This document shows positions 1 through 6,891 of a stretch of 7,981 nt of DNA, one piece after another; the first letter of the stretch is position 1, and every line of letters begins with the position of its first letter. The notes under the pieces are model-generated. The model was given only the letters and a program-made list of their open reading frames with translations, was not told the DNA's origin and ran no database searches. This stretch comes from Calditrichota bacterium. GTDB lineage: Bacteria > Calditrichota > Calditrichia > RBG-13-44-9 > J075. Location: the NCBI GenBank assembly GCA_003695285.1, contig RFIL01000504.1:1-7981 (forward strand), in the 5' to 3' direction. The position numbers were made by a program, and so were the translations under genes.

Positions 1-2255
1 CTACCAATGGTACCCGTTTCTCCGGCTCCTTTTACACCCAGCGGGTTGTGGGGACAGGGGGTCACCTGTCGGTCCACTTCAAACATGGGGAAATCATCCG
101 CTCGGGGCATGGCGTAATCCATATAGGAACCATTGACCAGTTGGCCGCTCTCATCATAGATGGCTCCTTCCAGCAACGCCTGACCAATTCCCTGAGCTAA
201 ACCACCATGCACCTGACCATCCACGATCATGGGGTTGATAACATTCCCCACATCATCCACGGCTACATAACGCAGCAATTTTACTTTACCGGTTTCCGGA
301 TCCACCTCTACCACTGCGATATGCGCTCCAAAGGGATAGGTGAAATTGGCGGGGTCATAAAAGCTGGAGAAATCCAGACCCGGTTCCAGCCCGGTGGGGT
401 AGTCATGGGGTACATAGGCAGTCAGGGCAATGTCGCCAAAAGCAATGGACTTGTCCGTTCCTTTTACTGTCCATTTTCCATCACTAAACTCCAGGTCGTC
501 TTCGGAGACTTCCAATTTATGAGCCGCAATTTTGGTGCCTTTTTCAATAATCTTTTCGATGCTCTTCATGATGGCACTACCTCCTACAGCCAGGCTCCGC
601 GAACCATAGGTACCCATCCCAAAAGCCACTTTGTCGGAATCTCCATGAACCACCTCCACATCCTCCAGTGCAATCCCGAATTTATCAGCAACTATCTGAG
701 CAAAGGTGGTTTCATGTCCCTGACCGTGGGAATGGGAGCCAGTATAGACGGTTACCTTTCCGGTGGGTTGAACCCGTACCAATGCGGATTCATACAAACC
801 TGCACGGGCGCCCAGGGCTCCCACCACTGCAGAAGGGGCAATTCCACAGGCTTCAATATAGGTAGAAATACCAATTCCAATTAAGCGCCCCTGTTTCCGG
901 GCTTCCTCCTGCTCTTTTCGCAGGTTATCATACCCGATAATTTCCATGGCTTTTTTCAGCACACCTTCATAATTCCCGCTGTCATATTGCAAGGCCACCT
1001 GAGTTTGATACCCGGGTTGATTAACACCATCAAAGGGAGGGATGAAATTTTTCAGACGGAGTTCCGCAGGGTCCATTCCCAGTTCTCGGGCACCGGTTTC
1101 CACCAATCGCTCCAGCAGATAGGTCGCTTCCGGTCTTCCGGCTCCCCGGTAGGCATCGACCGGGGTGGTGTGAGTAAACACTGCGGTGACATCCACATGA
1201 ATGGCCGGGGTGGTATAAAGCCCCTGCAGCAAGGTACCATACAAATAGGTGGGAACCGCCGTGGAAAAGGTCGAAAGATAGGCACCCATATTGGCATAGG
1301 TTTTTACTCGCAACCCCAGAATAGTGCCGTCCTTGCTAAAGGCCATTTCCGCTTTGGTAACATGATCCCGGCCATGAGCATCGGTGATAAAACTTTCACT
1401 GCGTTCGGCTGTCCATTTGATGGGGCGGTTAATTTGTTTGCTGCCCCAGGTCACCAGCGCTTCCTCCACATAGTGGAAAATTTTACTACCAAAACCACCA
1501 CCAACATCCGGAGCTATCACATGAACTTTGTGTTCCGGGATACCCAACACAAAGGCGCTCATCAGCAAGCGGGTAAGATGCGGATTTTGCGAGGTGGTGT
1601 ATAGAGTATATTTGTCGTTAGCGCTATCATAGTGACCGATGGCAGAGCGGGGTTCAATAGCATTGGGAATTAAGCGTTGATTGACGATATCCAGAGTGGT
1701 GATGTGATCAGCTTTGGAGAAGGCATCGTCGGTTTTGGCTTTATCCCCCAGTTCCCAATCAAAGGCAATATTATTGGGCACATCATCGTGAACCAGAGGA
1801 GCACCGGGTTTTACCGCTTCAGCGGGATTGACCACGGCATCCAGTACCTCATAATCTACCTCTATCAATTCGGCAGCATCTTTGGCAGATGCATAGTCTT
1901 CAGCGACGACCATTGCTACCGCATCGCCCACATGACGCACTTTATCCGCCACCAGGAGGGGATGGGGTGGTTCCTTCATGGTGTCGCCATTTTTAAAGTT
2001 CACCTGCCATCCACAGGGAACCCCGTTCACTCCGGCTTTGGCAATATCCTCTCCGGTAAAAACCGCCACCACACCGGGAGCAGATTTGGCTTTGGATGTG
2101 TCGATGCTTTTGATTCTGGCGTGGGCATGGGGGCTTCTCAGGATGTAGGCATAGGTCATTCCCGGCAGCACGATATCGTCGGTATAATTCCCCCTGCCGG
2201 TAATGAACCTCTTGTCCTCAACTCGTTTTACGGCTTTTCCAATGTATTTTCCCAT
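1..2255 (-). CDS. coxL: Molybdopterin-binding large subunit, form II CoxL-like (xanthine oxidase family), 3' end cut by window
   Basis: Large catalytic subunit of a molybdenum hydroxylase, which would carry the Mo-molybdopterin cytosine dinucleotide site and oxidise a small substrate with water as oxygen donor. The frame is open from the ATG at 2255 to the window edge (751 codons). About 30 more residues are expected, since the family is about 780-800 long. Seen in the translation: an N-terminal segment typical of the family (GKAVKRVED...FITGRG), an active-site Gln in TSQNPH (Q223), the glycine-rich GGGFGSK (252-258), the active-site loop AYRGAGR (368-374) and the catalytic Glu in GAGETG (E746). 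The loop lacks the Cys of the form I AYxCSFR motif, so this belongs with the form II enzymes of mostly unknown substrate, not proven CO dehydrogenases. Its ribosome binding site AGGAGG overlaps the coxS stop codon, so the two are translationally close. Family assignment is firm; substrate is not known. Confidence 0.95.
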   Translation of the reverse strand, partial: MGKYIGKAVKRVEDKRFITGRGNYTDDIVLPGMTYAYILRSPHAHARIKSIDTSKAKSAPGVVAVFTGEDIAKAGVNGVPCGWQVNFKNGDTMKEPPHPLLVADKVRHVGDAVAMVVAEDYASAKDAAELIEVDYEVLDAVVNPAEAVKPGAPLVHDDVPNNIAFDWELGDKAKTDDAFSKADHITTLDIVNQRLIPNAIEPRSAIGHYDSANDKYTLYTTSQNPHLTRLLMSAFVLGIPEHKVHVIAPDVGGGFGSKIFHYVEEALVTWGSKQINRPIKWTAERSESFITDAHGRDHVTKAEMAFSKDGTILGLRVKTYANMGAYLSTFSTAVPTYLYGTLLQGLYTTPAIHVDVTAVFTHTTPVDAYRGAGRPEATYLLERLVETGARELGMDPAELRLKNFIPPFDGVNQPGYQTQVALQYDSGNYEGVLKKAMEIIGYDNLRKEQEEARKQGRLIGIGISTYIEACGIAPSAVVGALGARAGLYESALVRVQPTGKVTVYTGSHSHGQGHETTFAQIVADKFGIALEDVEVVHGDSDKVAFGMGTYGSRSLAVGGSAIMKSIEKIIEKGTKIAAHKLEVSEDDLEFSDGKWTVKGTDKSIAFGDIALTAYVPHDYPTGLEPGLDFSSFYDPANFTYPFGAHIAVVEVDPETGKVKLLRYVAVDDVGNVINPMIVDGQVHGGLAQGIGQALLEGAIYDESGQLVNGSYMDYAMPRADDFPMFEVDRQVTPCPHNPLGVKGAGETGTIG

Positions 2256-2264
2256 ATTGACCTC

Positions 2265-2732
2265 CTATCCGATTTTTTTGGCTGCATATTGAATGGCTTT
2301 GACGATATTTTGATAACCGGTACAGCGGCATAAATTCCCCTCCAGGCCGTGCCGGATTTCTTCCTCGCTGGGATTGGGATTATCCTGAAGAATTTGCCAG
2401 GCGGTCATGATCATTCCGGGAGTGCAAAATCCACACTGTAATCCGTGTTCTTCCCGGAAACCCTCCTGAAGGGGGTGGAGGTCGCCGTTACTTGCCAGCC
2501 CTTCGATGGTGGTAATTTCAGCGCCATCCGCCTGAGCGGCTAACATGGTGCAGGATTTGACGGCGCGACCATTTACCACCACGGTGCAGGCTCCACAGCC
2601 GCTGGTGTCGCAGCCCACGTGAGTGCCGGTTAAGCGCAGCACATCCCGCAGGTAGTGAACCAGCAACATCCGCGGCTCCACCTCGTGGTTGTAGGTCTTG
2701 CCATTGACCGTTACGCTGATTGAGATTGCCAT
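2265..2732 (-). CDS. coxS: [2Fe-2S] iron-sulfur small subunit of a molybdenum hydroxylase
   Basis: Electron-transfer subunit of 155 residues, the usual family length (about 150-170). It would pass electrons from the molybdenum site of the large subunit towards a flavin subunit or another acceptor. The N-terminal half is a plant-type ferredoxin domain with C41, C46, C49 (CDTSGCGAC) and C61. The C-terminal half is the four-helix domain binding the second cluster through C100 and C103 (QCGFC) and C135 and C137 (CRC). The Gln before C100 is the residue that contacts the molybdopterin cofactor in the family. All eight cluster ligands are present. The ATG at 2732 has AGGAGG upstream. The coxL start lies 9 nt beyond the stop codon, and coxG lies 47 nt upstream, which indicates one operon. 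No signal peptide is seen, so it is probably cytoplasmic. Confidence 0.96.
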   Translation of the reverse strand: MAISISVTVNGKTYNHEVEPRMLLVHYLRDVLRLTGTHVGCDTSGCGACTVVVNGRAVKSCTMLAAQADGAEITTIEGLASNGDLHPLQEGFREEHGLQCGFCTPGMIMTAWQILQDNPNPSEEEIRHGLEGNLCRCTGYQNIVKAIQYAAKKIG

Positions 2733-2779
2733 AGAATTCCTCCTGTTGGTTTTTGTGAATATGTGCTAAATTCCTGGGG

Positions 2780-3301
2780 TTATCTTCTTTGTTTAGAAAA
2801 AATATTTTTTAAAGTTTGCCATAATCTGTGAAAAAATGCCCTCAGACCGCTCCGGGGGGCGGTTCCCTCCAACTCTGACTCCAGTGACTCAAAAAATTGC
2901 TGCGTCATGGTTTTTGCCACTCCATTCAGCACCCGCTGACCGGTTCTGGCCAGAACTCCGGTGAGTTTCGCATCTCCCATGAATTGTACTTCGGTTTGAT
3001 GGCTCCCAATGGCCACAAGAGTTAATTTCCCGGTGGCATTTACGGTCCCAATTTTTCCCATCATATTGATTTTGAGGGTAAATTCCGAAGGTTCAACTTT
3101 ATCTACCACTGCCATCGTCCCCTTAAAATCCCCATTAACCGGACCCATCTTGACAGCAAAAACGGCATTGTAAGTATCATTGCCGGTTGATTCCAGTGAT
3201 TGAACTCCTGGTGTCGTTTTGGCCAGTACTTCCGGATCTAATAACATTTTCCAGACGGTTTCCCGATTGGCATTCAGCACGTGTTTCCCTTCCAAACGCA
3301 T
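2780..3301 (-). CDS. coxG: CoxG-like SRPBCC protein
   Basis: A 173-residue protein of the CoxG branch of the SRPBCC (START/Bet v 1-like) superfamily. In carboxidotrophs CoxG is linked to membrane attachment of CO dehydrogenase; in form II loci its role is less clear. Family features visible are the start RLEGKHVLNA, the helix DPEVLAKTTPGV, the segment MGPVNGDFKG and the glycine-bearing strands that follow, together covering about residues 1-148. The tail (about 149-173) is basic and amphipathic (FFHRLWQTLKNIF, ending KQRR) and may bind the membrane. I chose the ATG at 3301 over the in-frame ATG at 3319 because a perfect AGGAGG lies 5 nt before it and would fall inside the coding region of the longer form; family proteins also begin at this point. 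It is the first gene of the visible coxG-coxS-coxL operon. Confidence 0.88.
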   Translation of the reverse strand: MRLEGKHVLNANRETVWKMLLDPEVLAKTTPGVQSLESTGNDTYNAVFAVKMGPVNGDFKGTMAVVDKVEPSEFTLKINMMGKIGTVNATGKLTLVAIGSHQTEVQFMGDAKLTGVLARTGQRVLNGVAKTMTQQFFESLESELEGTAPRSGLRAFFHRLWQTLKNIFSKQRR

Positions 3302-3306
3302 ACATT

Positions 3307-3312
3307 CCTCCT
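3307..3312 (-). promoter_or_regulatory. Ribosome binding site that sets the coxG start
   Basis: On the minus strand this reads AGGAGG, five bases before the ATG at 3301. It lies inside the longer open frame that begins at 3319, and so favours 3301 as the true start. Confidence 0.8.
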
Positions 3313-3345
3313 CTTTCATTCAATTTCTTAAGAATTATTTCCAAA

Positions 3346-3369
3346 TCAGACATATTTTCACTTGTCTAA
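3346..3369. promoter_or_regulatory. Interrupted inverted repeat upstream of coxG, possible operator
   Basis: The arms TCAGACA (3346-3352) and TGTCTAA (3363-3369) match as an inverted repeat at six of seven positions, with a 10-base AT-rich spacer. The repeat ends about 45 bases before the coxG start, and the arm centres are 17 bases apart, less than two helical turns. That suits a dimeric transcription factor near the cox-like promoter. No clear -35/-10 pair was recognised here, so an operator role is inferred from position and symmetry only. Confidence 0.3.
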
Positions 3370-3430
3370 GGGAGAATTAAAATTTAATTTACTTTGTATT
3401 GATGGGATAGACGATGAATGAGCTTCGTAA

Positions 3431-3660
3431 TTAGCTCTCAAAATCTGGACGACCATTAAATAGTTCCAAATGTGATTTGATTTCGCTCAATCCCCGACGG
3501 AGACTTCTGTCAATTACTCTTTGAATAGGGCTCCTGAATTTCAAAAAGGACCCCTTTAACACTTCCATCCCTGAAAAACCGGTGGACATAATGTTTTGTA
3601 GGTCCATTTAACCTCAATAAAGCATGACTGTATGGATTTAATTTTCAAAATTCCGGTTTC
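3431..3660 (-). pseudogene. Probable frameshifted remnant of an SRPBCC (polyketide cyclase-like) gene
   Basis: On the minus strand two overlapping frames together resemble the C-terminal half of a small SRPBCC protein. From 3660 one frame reads ETGILKIK, then CFIEVKWTYKTLCPPV, like the last beta strands of the fold, and stops after QGWKC. The neighbouring frame, open from an ATG at 3607 to a TAA at 3431 (58 codons), continues with a helix-like segment containing SPIQRVIDRSLRRGLSEIK and then SHLELF, which matches the style of the long C-terminal helix of the family. A single-base indel would join them. Upstream of about 3660 I found no coherent continuation, so the gene seems to have lost its 5' part. 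Alternatively the 58-residue frame is a small gene, but it has no good ribosome binding site at its ATG. Homology is judged by eye. Confidence 0.42.
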
Positions 3661-3712
3661 ATCTGATCCCTGGTGGAAAAAGAAATGGAGTAGCCTTTTC
3701 AGCTCTCAAAAT
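3433..3712. repeat. 12-bp direct repeat AGCTCTCAAAAT
   Basis: Identical 12-mers lie at 3433-3444 and 3701-3712, 268 bases apart, flanking the SRPBCC remnant. Read on the minus strand, both copies encode Phe-Glu-Ser followed at once by a stop codon. This could be a trace of a duplication of a gene end, or a chance match in AT-rich DNA. Confidence 0.4.
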
Positions 3713-3830
3713 GGAGGTAAATTGAGTTCTTAAGTCATTTTTTTATTCAAATTGATGACTGAATATAACGGAACTGGTAAAAAATGTCAATAACTAATCT
3801 GGTGATTTTATTGAGGTAAATTCATCATCT

Positions 3831-3858
3831 ATGATTTGAATATCCACATTCATATAAT
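3831..3858 (+). promoter_or_regulatory. Possible promoter of the WS/DGAT-HMGR operon
   Basis: A perfect TATAAT box lies at 3853-3858, 32 bases before the ATG at 3891. The hexamer 16 bases upstream, ATGATT (3831-3836), matches TTGACA at only three positions, so the -35 element is weak and a regulator or other sigma factor may be involved. The position and the AT-rich setting support a start site near 3865. Confidence 0.35.
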
Positions 3859-3876
3859 TTCAATTTGAAGCAAATG

Positions 3877-3884
3877 AAGGAGGT
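3877..3884 (+). promoter_or_regulatory. Strong ribosome binding site of the WS/DGAT gene
   Basis: AAGGAGGT lies six bases before the ATG at 3891, near-perfect complementarity to the 16S rRNA 3' end. It supports 3891 rather than the in-frame ATG eight codons farther in (3912) as the start. Confidence 0.75.
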
Positions 3885-3890
3885 AGATAA

Positions 3891-5267
3891 ATGACTCCCG
3901 AAAGAGAACCCATGTCCAATGTAGACACCGCATGGTTGCATATGGATTCTCCCACCAATTTAATGATGATAACTGGAGTTCTCTTTTTTGAGAAGCCCTT
4001 ATCGTATGAGGCTCTGGCAGATGTGTTGCGCAATCGGTTACTGAAATTCAAACGATTTCAACAACGTGTAATTAACTATGACAAATCCTTTAAGCAAACC
4101 TACTGGGAGACGGTACCGGATTTTAAGGTGGAGGACCATCTAATCCGGATAGAAGTACCGGAACCGGGGGATAAAAAAGCGTTGCAAACACTGGTAGGGC
4201 AGTTGATGAGCACTCCGCTGGACTTTAATAAGCCATTATGGCAATTCCATTTTATAGAAAATTATCAGGGGGGAAGTGCCGTCATCGGAAGGTTGCATCA
4301 TTGCATAGCCGATGGAACAGCCCTGGTGAGAGTTTTACTGTCATTAACCGATGAAACTCCGGATCCTGTGGAAGCCGTGGAAGCCATCCCTGGGGTTCCC
4401 TCAACAGCCACGGCGGATCCCCGACATTCGACATCCGTTAAAAGCTGGCGTCTGGGAGGACGATTATACCAGCAACATCCCCAGAAAAATGAGCATCTGG
4501 CCAGATGGTTGCAATATGCCAAATTAGGTGCCGGAGCGGTAACAACTTTGAGCAAGCTGGTCTTCCGTCCGTTTGATCCCAAAACGCTTTTTCGGGGGGA
4601 ATTGGGCGTCCAGAAGACGGCGGCCTGGTCAAATCCATTATCCCTGGCAGATGTTAAGGCGATTGGTAAATCTCTGGAAGGTACGGTGAACGATGTCTTG
4701 TTAACCGCCATGGTCGGTGGTTTACGCCGATACCTGGTAGCCCATGGTCAAACCATTGGGAAATTAAATATCCATGCCGCAGTCCCGGTAAACCTTCGTC
4801 CCATTGATGCCCCATTGGAAATGGGAAACTATTTTGGTCTGGTGTTCCCTTCGTTACCGGTCGGGATTGAAGATCCGGTAAAACGATTAAAGGTGCTCCA
4901 TCGTCGAATGGACGCCATTAAACGTTCTCCGGAAGCAATGGTCACTTTTGGGGTCCTGCAGGCATTGGGAATGGCACCCGGAGAATTGGAAAGCTTCATC
5001 GTTAATTTTCTGGGCCGAAAAAGTACCGCGGTGATGACCAACGTTCCCGGTCCCCGCGAAACCATTTATCTGGCCGGAGTGCCGCTTAAAAGCATGATGT
5101 TCTGGGTTCCCCAATCCGGGAGAGTGGGGATGGGCATCAGTATTATGAGCTATGCCGGAAAGGTTTATCTTGGGGTCACCACCGATGCCAGGCTGGTCCC
5201 TGATCCCGATACTATTATCGAAGGTTTTTATGAAGAATTCGATGCGCTCTTGAGCCTGGTTAAATAA
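3891..5267 (+). CDS. Wax ester synthase / acyl-CoA:diacylglycerol acyltransferase (WS/DGAT)
   Basis: Acyltransferase of 458 residues, the normal WS/DGAT length (about 450-480). The family transfers acyl groups from acyl-CoA to long-chain alcohols (wax esters) or diacylglycerol (triacylglycerol) and sits at the inner face of the membrane or on lipid droplets. Visible landmarks are the N-terminal MSNVDTAWLHMDSPTN, PLDFNKPLW (109-117), the catalytic HHCIADG (H136, H137, D141, G142), NDVLL (from N267) in the C-terminal domain, and TNVPGP (383-388). The His-His-x3-Asp-Gly site is intact, so activity is expected. It is first in a plus-strand operon, with the HMG-CoA reductase 66 bases downstream and no terminator between them. 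Whether it prefers fatty alcohols, isoprenoid alcohols or diacylglycerol cannot be read from the sequence. Confidence 0.95.
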   Translation: MTPEREPMSNVDTAWLHMDSPTNLMMITGVLFFEKPLSYEALADVLRNRLLKFKRFQQRVINYDKSFKQTYWETVPDFKVEDHLIRIEVPEPGDKKALQTLVGQLMSTPLDFNKPLWQFHFIENYQGGSAVIGRLHHCIADGTALVRVLLSLTDETPDPVEAVEAIPGVPSTATADPRHSTSVKSWRLGGRLYQQHPQKNEHLARWLQYAKLGAGAVTTLSKLVFRPFDPKTLFRGELGVQKTAAWSNPLSLADVKAIGKSLEGTVNDVLLTAMVGGLRRYLVAHGQTIGKLNIHAAVPVNLRPIDAPLEMGNYFGLVFPSLPVGIEDPVKRLKVLHRRMDAIKRSPEAMVTFGVLQALGMAPGELESFIVNFLGRKSTAVMTNVPGPRETIYLAGVPLKSMMFWVPQSGRVGMGISIMSYAGKVYLGVTTDARLVPDPDTIIEGFYEEFDALLSLVK

Positions 5268-5333
5268 TACTTTTCGGAATATAACCAATTTTATACAGAA
5301 ACCTTTTAATCCAAAAAGAAAAGAGGAGGCTAT

Positions 5334-6875
5334 ATGGCAATCCCCAGTTTATTATTAAAACAATTGTATACGTTTGGAAGCCTGGAAAACAACGATCAGG
5401 GGGTTCAGTTTGCGGTCAAAAATCGATTGAATGATGCCCGGGTAACCAAGCTCCTGGGTGTGGAGATCGATGATAGGAGTATCCCCCTGGATAAGATCAA
5501 AATTAAATTGGATGATGGAAAGGAACTGCGTCCGGAGGAGGTAAGTGAAGCCTCACCCATTGACTTTCCCCTCCGAAAGGTAATGGAACTCCATCTTCAA
5601 ATACCGCATCTGGAAGAGGGAAAACACAAAATTGTAATTGAGTTTGCCACAAAACCCTACGGGAAATTAAAGCTGAAGGTCAATGATGCCATTTCTAAAG
5701 AACCCCAGCAATTAATTCGGATCCCTCGTGATCGGCAGGATGACTATACCGAGGAGATTATCAAGAAACGTCAGCAGTTTATCAAAGAATTTACCGGTGC
5801 CGATTTTTATCATATTACTCAATACTCCTTTGAACCCCATGTAACCCGGGGGAATATTGAACAATTTAGCGGAGTCGCCCAAATTCCCATTGGATTTGCC
5901 GGCCCCATTCATATTAACGGGGAGCATGCTCAGGGAGATTTTGTGATACCTCTCGCTACCACTGAAGGGACCCTGGTTGCTTCGTACAATCGTGGGATGA
6001 AGCTCCTGAATCTCTGTGGTGGTGTTAAGTGCACGGTGATCGGTGATGCCATGCAGCGCGCTCCGGTGTTTGTGTTTGAAGATGCCCGCGGCGCCCGGGA
6101 TTTTGTGAAATGGGTCAATGAAAACATCGATAATATTCGACGTGAAGCAGAAGCAACTTCCAGCGTGGCAAAACTTCAATACATTGATTCTTATCTGGCG
6201 AACAAATTTGCTTACCTGCGTTTCAATTATACCACCGGAGATGCTGCCGGTCAAAATATGGTGGGACGGGCGACCTTTGCCGCCTGTAGCTGGATTCTGG
6301 ATAATTATGATGGGGTCAAACATTTTTATCTGGAATCGAACTTTGCCACCGATAAAAAAGCCTCTCAGGTAAATATTATGCGTACCCGTGGGAAACGAGT
6401 TGTGGCGGAAGCCACCATCAAACGAGACGTGCTGATTCAAAATATGCGGGTGGAACCGGAAATGTTAGCCTACCATGCCAATGTCGCCAATGTGGGTTCC
6501 ATCCTTTCTGGCGCCAATAATAACGGATTGCATTCAGCGAACGCCATCACAGCCATGTTTATTGCCACCGGACAGGATGTGGCCAATGTGGCTGAATCAT
6601 CCGCCGGGATTATCTATGTGGAACTGACCCCGGAAAAGGACCTGTATATCTCTATTACCATCCCCTCTCTGATTGTGGCTACCTATGGAGGCGGTACCGG
6701 GCTTCCCACCCAGCGAGAATGTCTGGAAATTCTGGGCTGTTGGGGGAAAGGCAAAGTCAATAAACTGGCTGAGATTGTCGCCGGGGTGGTCCTGGCTGGT
6801 GAACTTTCTCTGGCTGCCGCTATCTCTTCCTCGGACTGGGTATCGAGCCATGAAGAATACGGTCGAAATCGTTAA
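5334..6875 (+). CDS. hmgA: Hydroxymethylglutaryl-CoA reductase, class I-type, with an N-terminal accessory domain
   Basis: Reduces HMG-CoA to mevalonate with two NAD(P)H, the committed step of the mevalonate route to isoprenoids. The catalytic domain covers about residues 140-513: GVAQIPIGFAGP (to P191), catalytic Glu in PLATTEG (E211), the nucleotide-binding DAAGQN (303-308), catalytic Lys in ATDKKAS (K341), catalytic Asp in GQDVAN (D415), GGGTGLPTQRE, and the C-terminal His in SSHEEYG (H506). The DKK and GDAAGQNM contexts and C-terminal His resemble class I (eukaryote/archaea-type) more than the bacterial class II enzyme. No membrane segment is seen. Residues 1 to about 125 form an extra domain rich in alternating hydrophobic, beta-prone segments (e.g. 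GVQFAVKNRL, IKIKLDDGKEL, HKIVIEFA) that is absent from minimal class I reductases. AGGAGG lies four bases before the ATG. The gene sits between the WS/DGAT gene and a small coiled-coil gene in one operon. Confidence 0.96.
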   Translation: MAIPSLLLKQLYTFGSLENNDQGVQFAVKNRLNDARVTKLLGVEIDDRSIPLDKIKIKLDDGKELRPEEVSEASPIDFPLRKVMELHLQIPHLEEGKHKIVIEFATKPYGKLKLKVNDAISKEPQQLIRIPRDRQDDYTEEIIKKRQQFIKEFTGADFYHITQYSFEPHVTRGNIEQFSGVAQIPIGFAGPIHINGEHAQGDFVIPLATTEGTLVASYNRGMKLLNLCGGVKCTVIGDAMQRAPVFVFEDARGARDFVKWVNENIDNIRREAEATSSVAKLQYIDSYLANKFAYLRFNYTTGDAAGQNMVGRATFAACSWILDNYDGVKHFYLESNFATDKKASQVNIMRTRGKRVVAEATIKRDVLIQNMRVEPEMLAYHANVANVGSILSGANNNGLHSANAITAMFIATGQDVANVAESSAGIIYVELTPEKDLYISITIPSLIVATYGGGTGLPTQRECLEILGCWGKGKVNKLAEIVAGVVLAGELSLAAAISSSDWVSSHEEYGRNR

Positions 6876-6891
6876 CGAAAGGAGATAGGGG

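Larger units (their letters stand above)
3302..3890. other. Divergent intergenic region between the cox-like operon and the lipid operon
   Basis: This stretch of 589 bases is clearly more AT-rich than the flanking genes and holds no intact gene of ordinary size on either strand. It contains the coxG ribosome binding site, a 10-bp palindrome TTCTTAAGAA (3325-3334), an interrupted inverted repeat (3346-3369), a probable decayed SRPBCC gene on the minus strand (about 3431-3660), short direct and inverted repeats, and a -10-like box and ribosome binding site for the plus-strand operon. An inverted pair ACCTCAATAAA (3611-3621) and TTTATTGAGGT (3807-3817) is also present but is far apart and of unclear meaning. 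No tRNA, CRISPR or insertion-sequence structure was seen. Confidence 0.7.

Noticed and set aside
207..2333. Long plus-strand open frames (207-884, 987-1604, 1677-2333)
   Set aside because: They lie antisense to coxL, whose translation matches its family across the whole stretch. Their own translations are rich in Gly, His and Phe without recognisable domains, and good ribosome binding sites are lacking.
3187..3369. 60-codon plus-strand frame overlapping the coxG 5' end
   Set aside because: It overlaps a well-supported coxG on the other strand and has no ribosome binding site or family resemblance.
3302..3890. tRNA, CRISPR or insertion sequence in the intergenic region
   Set aside because: No cloverleaf, no regular repeat-spacer array and no terminal inverted repeats with a transposase were found; the repeats present are short and irregular.
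3860..4051. 63-codon minus-strand frame over the start of the WS/DGAT gene
   Set aside because: It runs antisense through the ribosome binding site and N-terminal motif of the WS/DGAT gene and shows no domain character.
4298..5288. Minus-strand frames within the WS/DGAT gene (for example 4298-4711, 4887-5288)
   Set aside because: Antisense to a confidently identified enzyme and without recognisable motifs.
5712..6440. 242-codon minus-strand frame inside the HMG-CoA reductase gene
   Set aside because: Antisense shadow of a gene with full catalytic motifs; the translation has no domain character.
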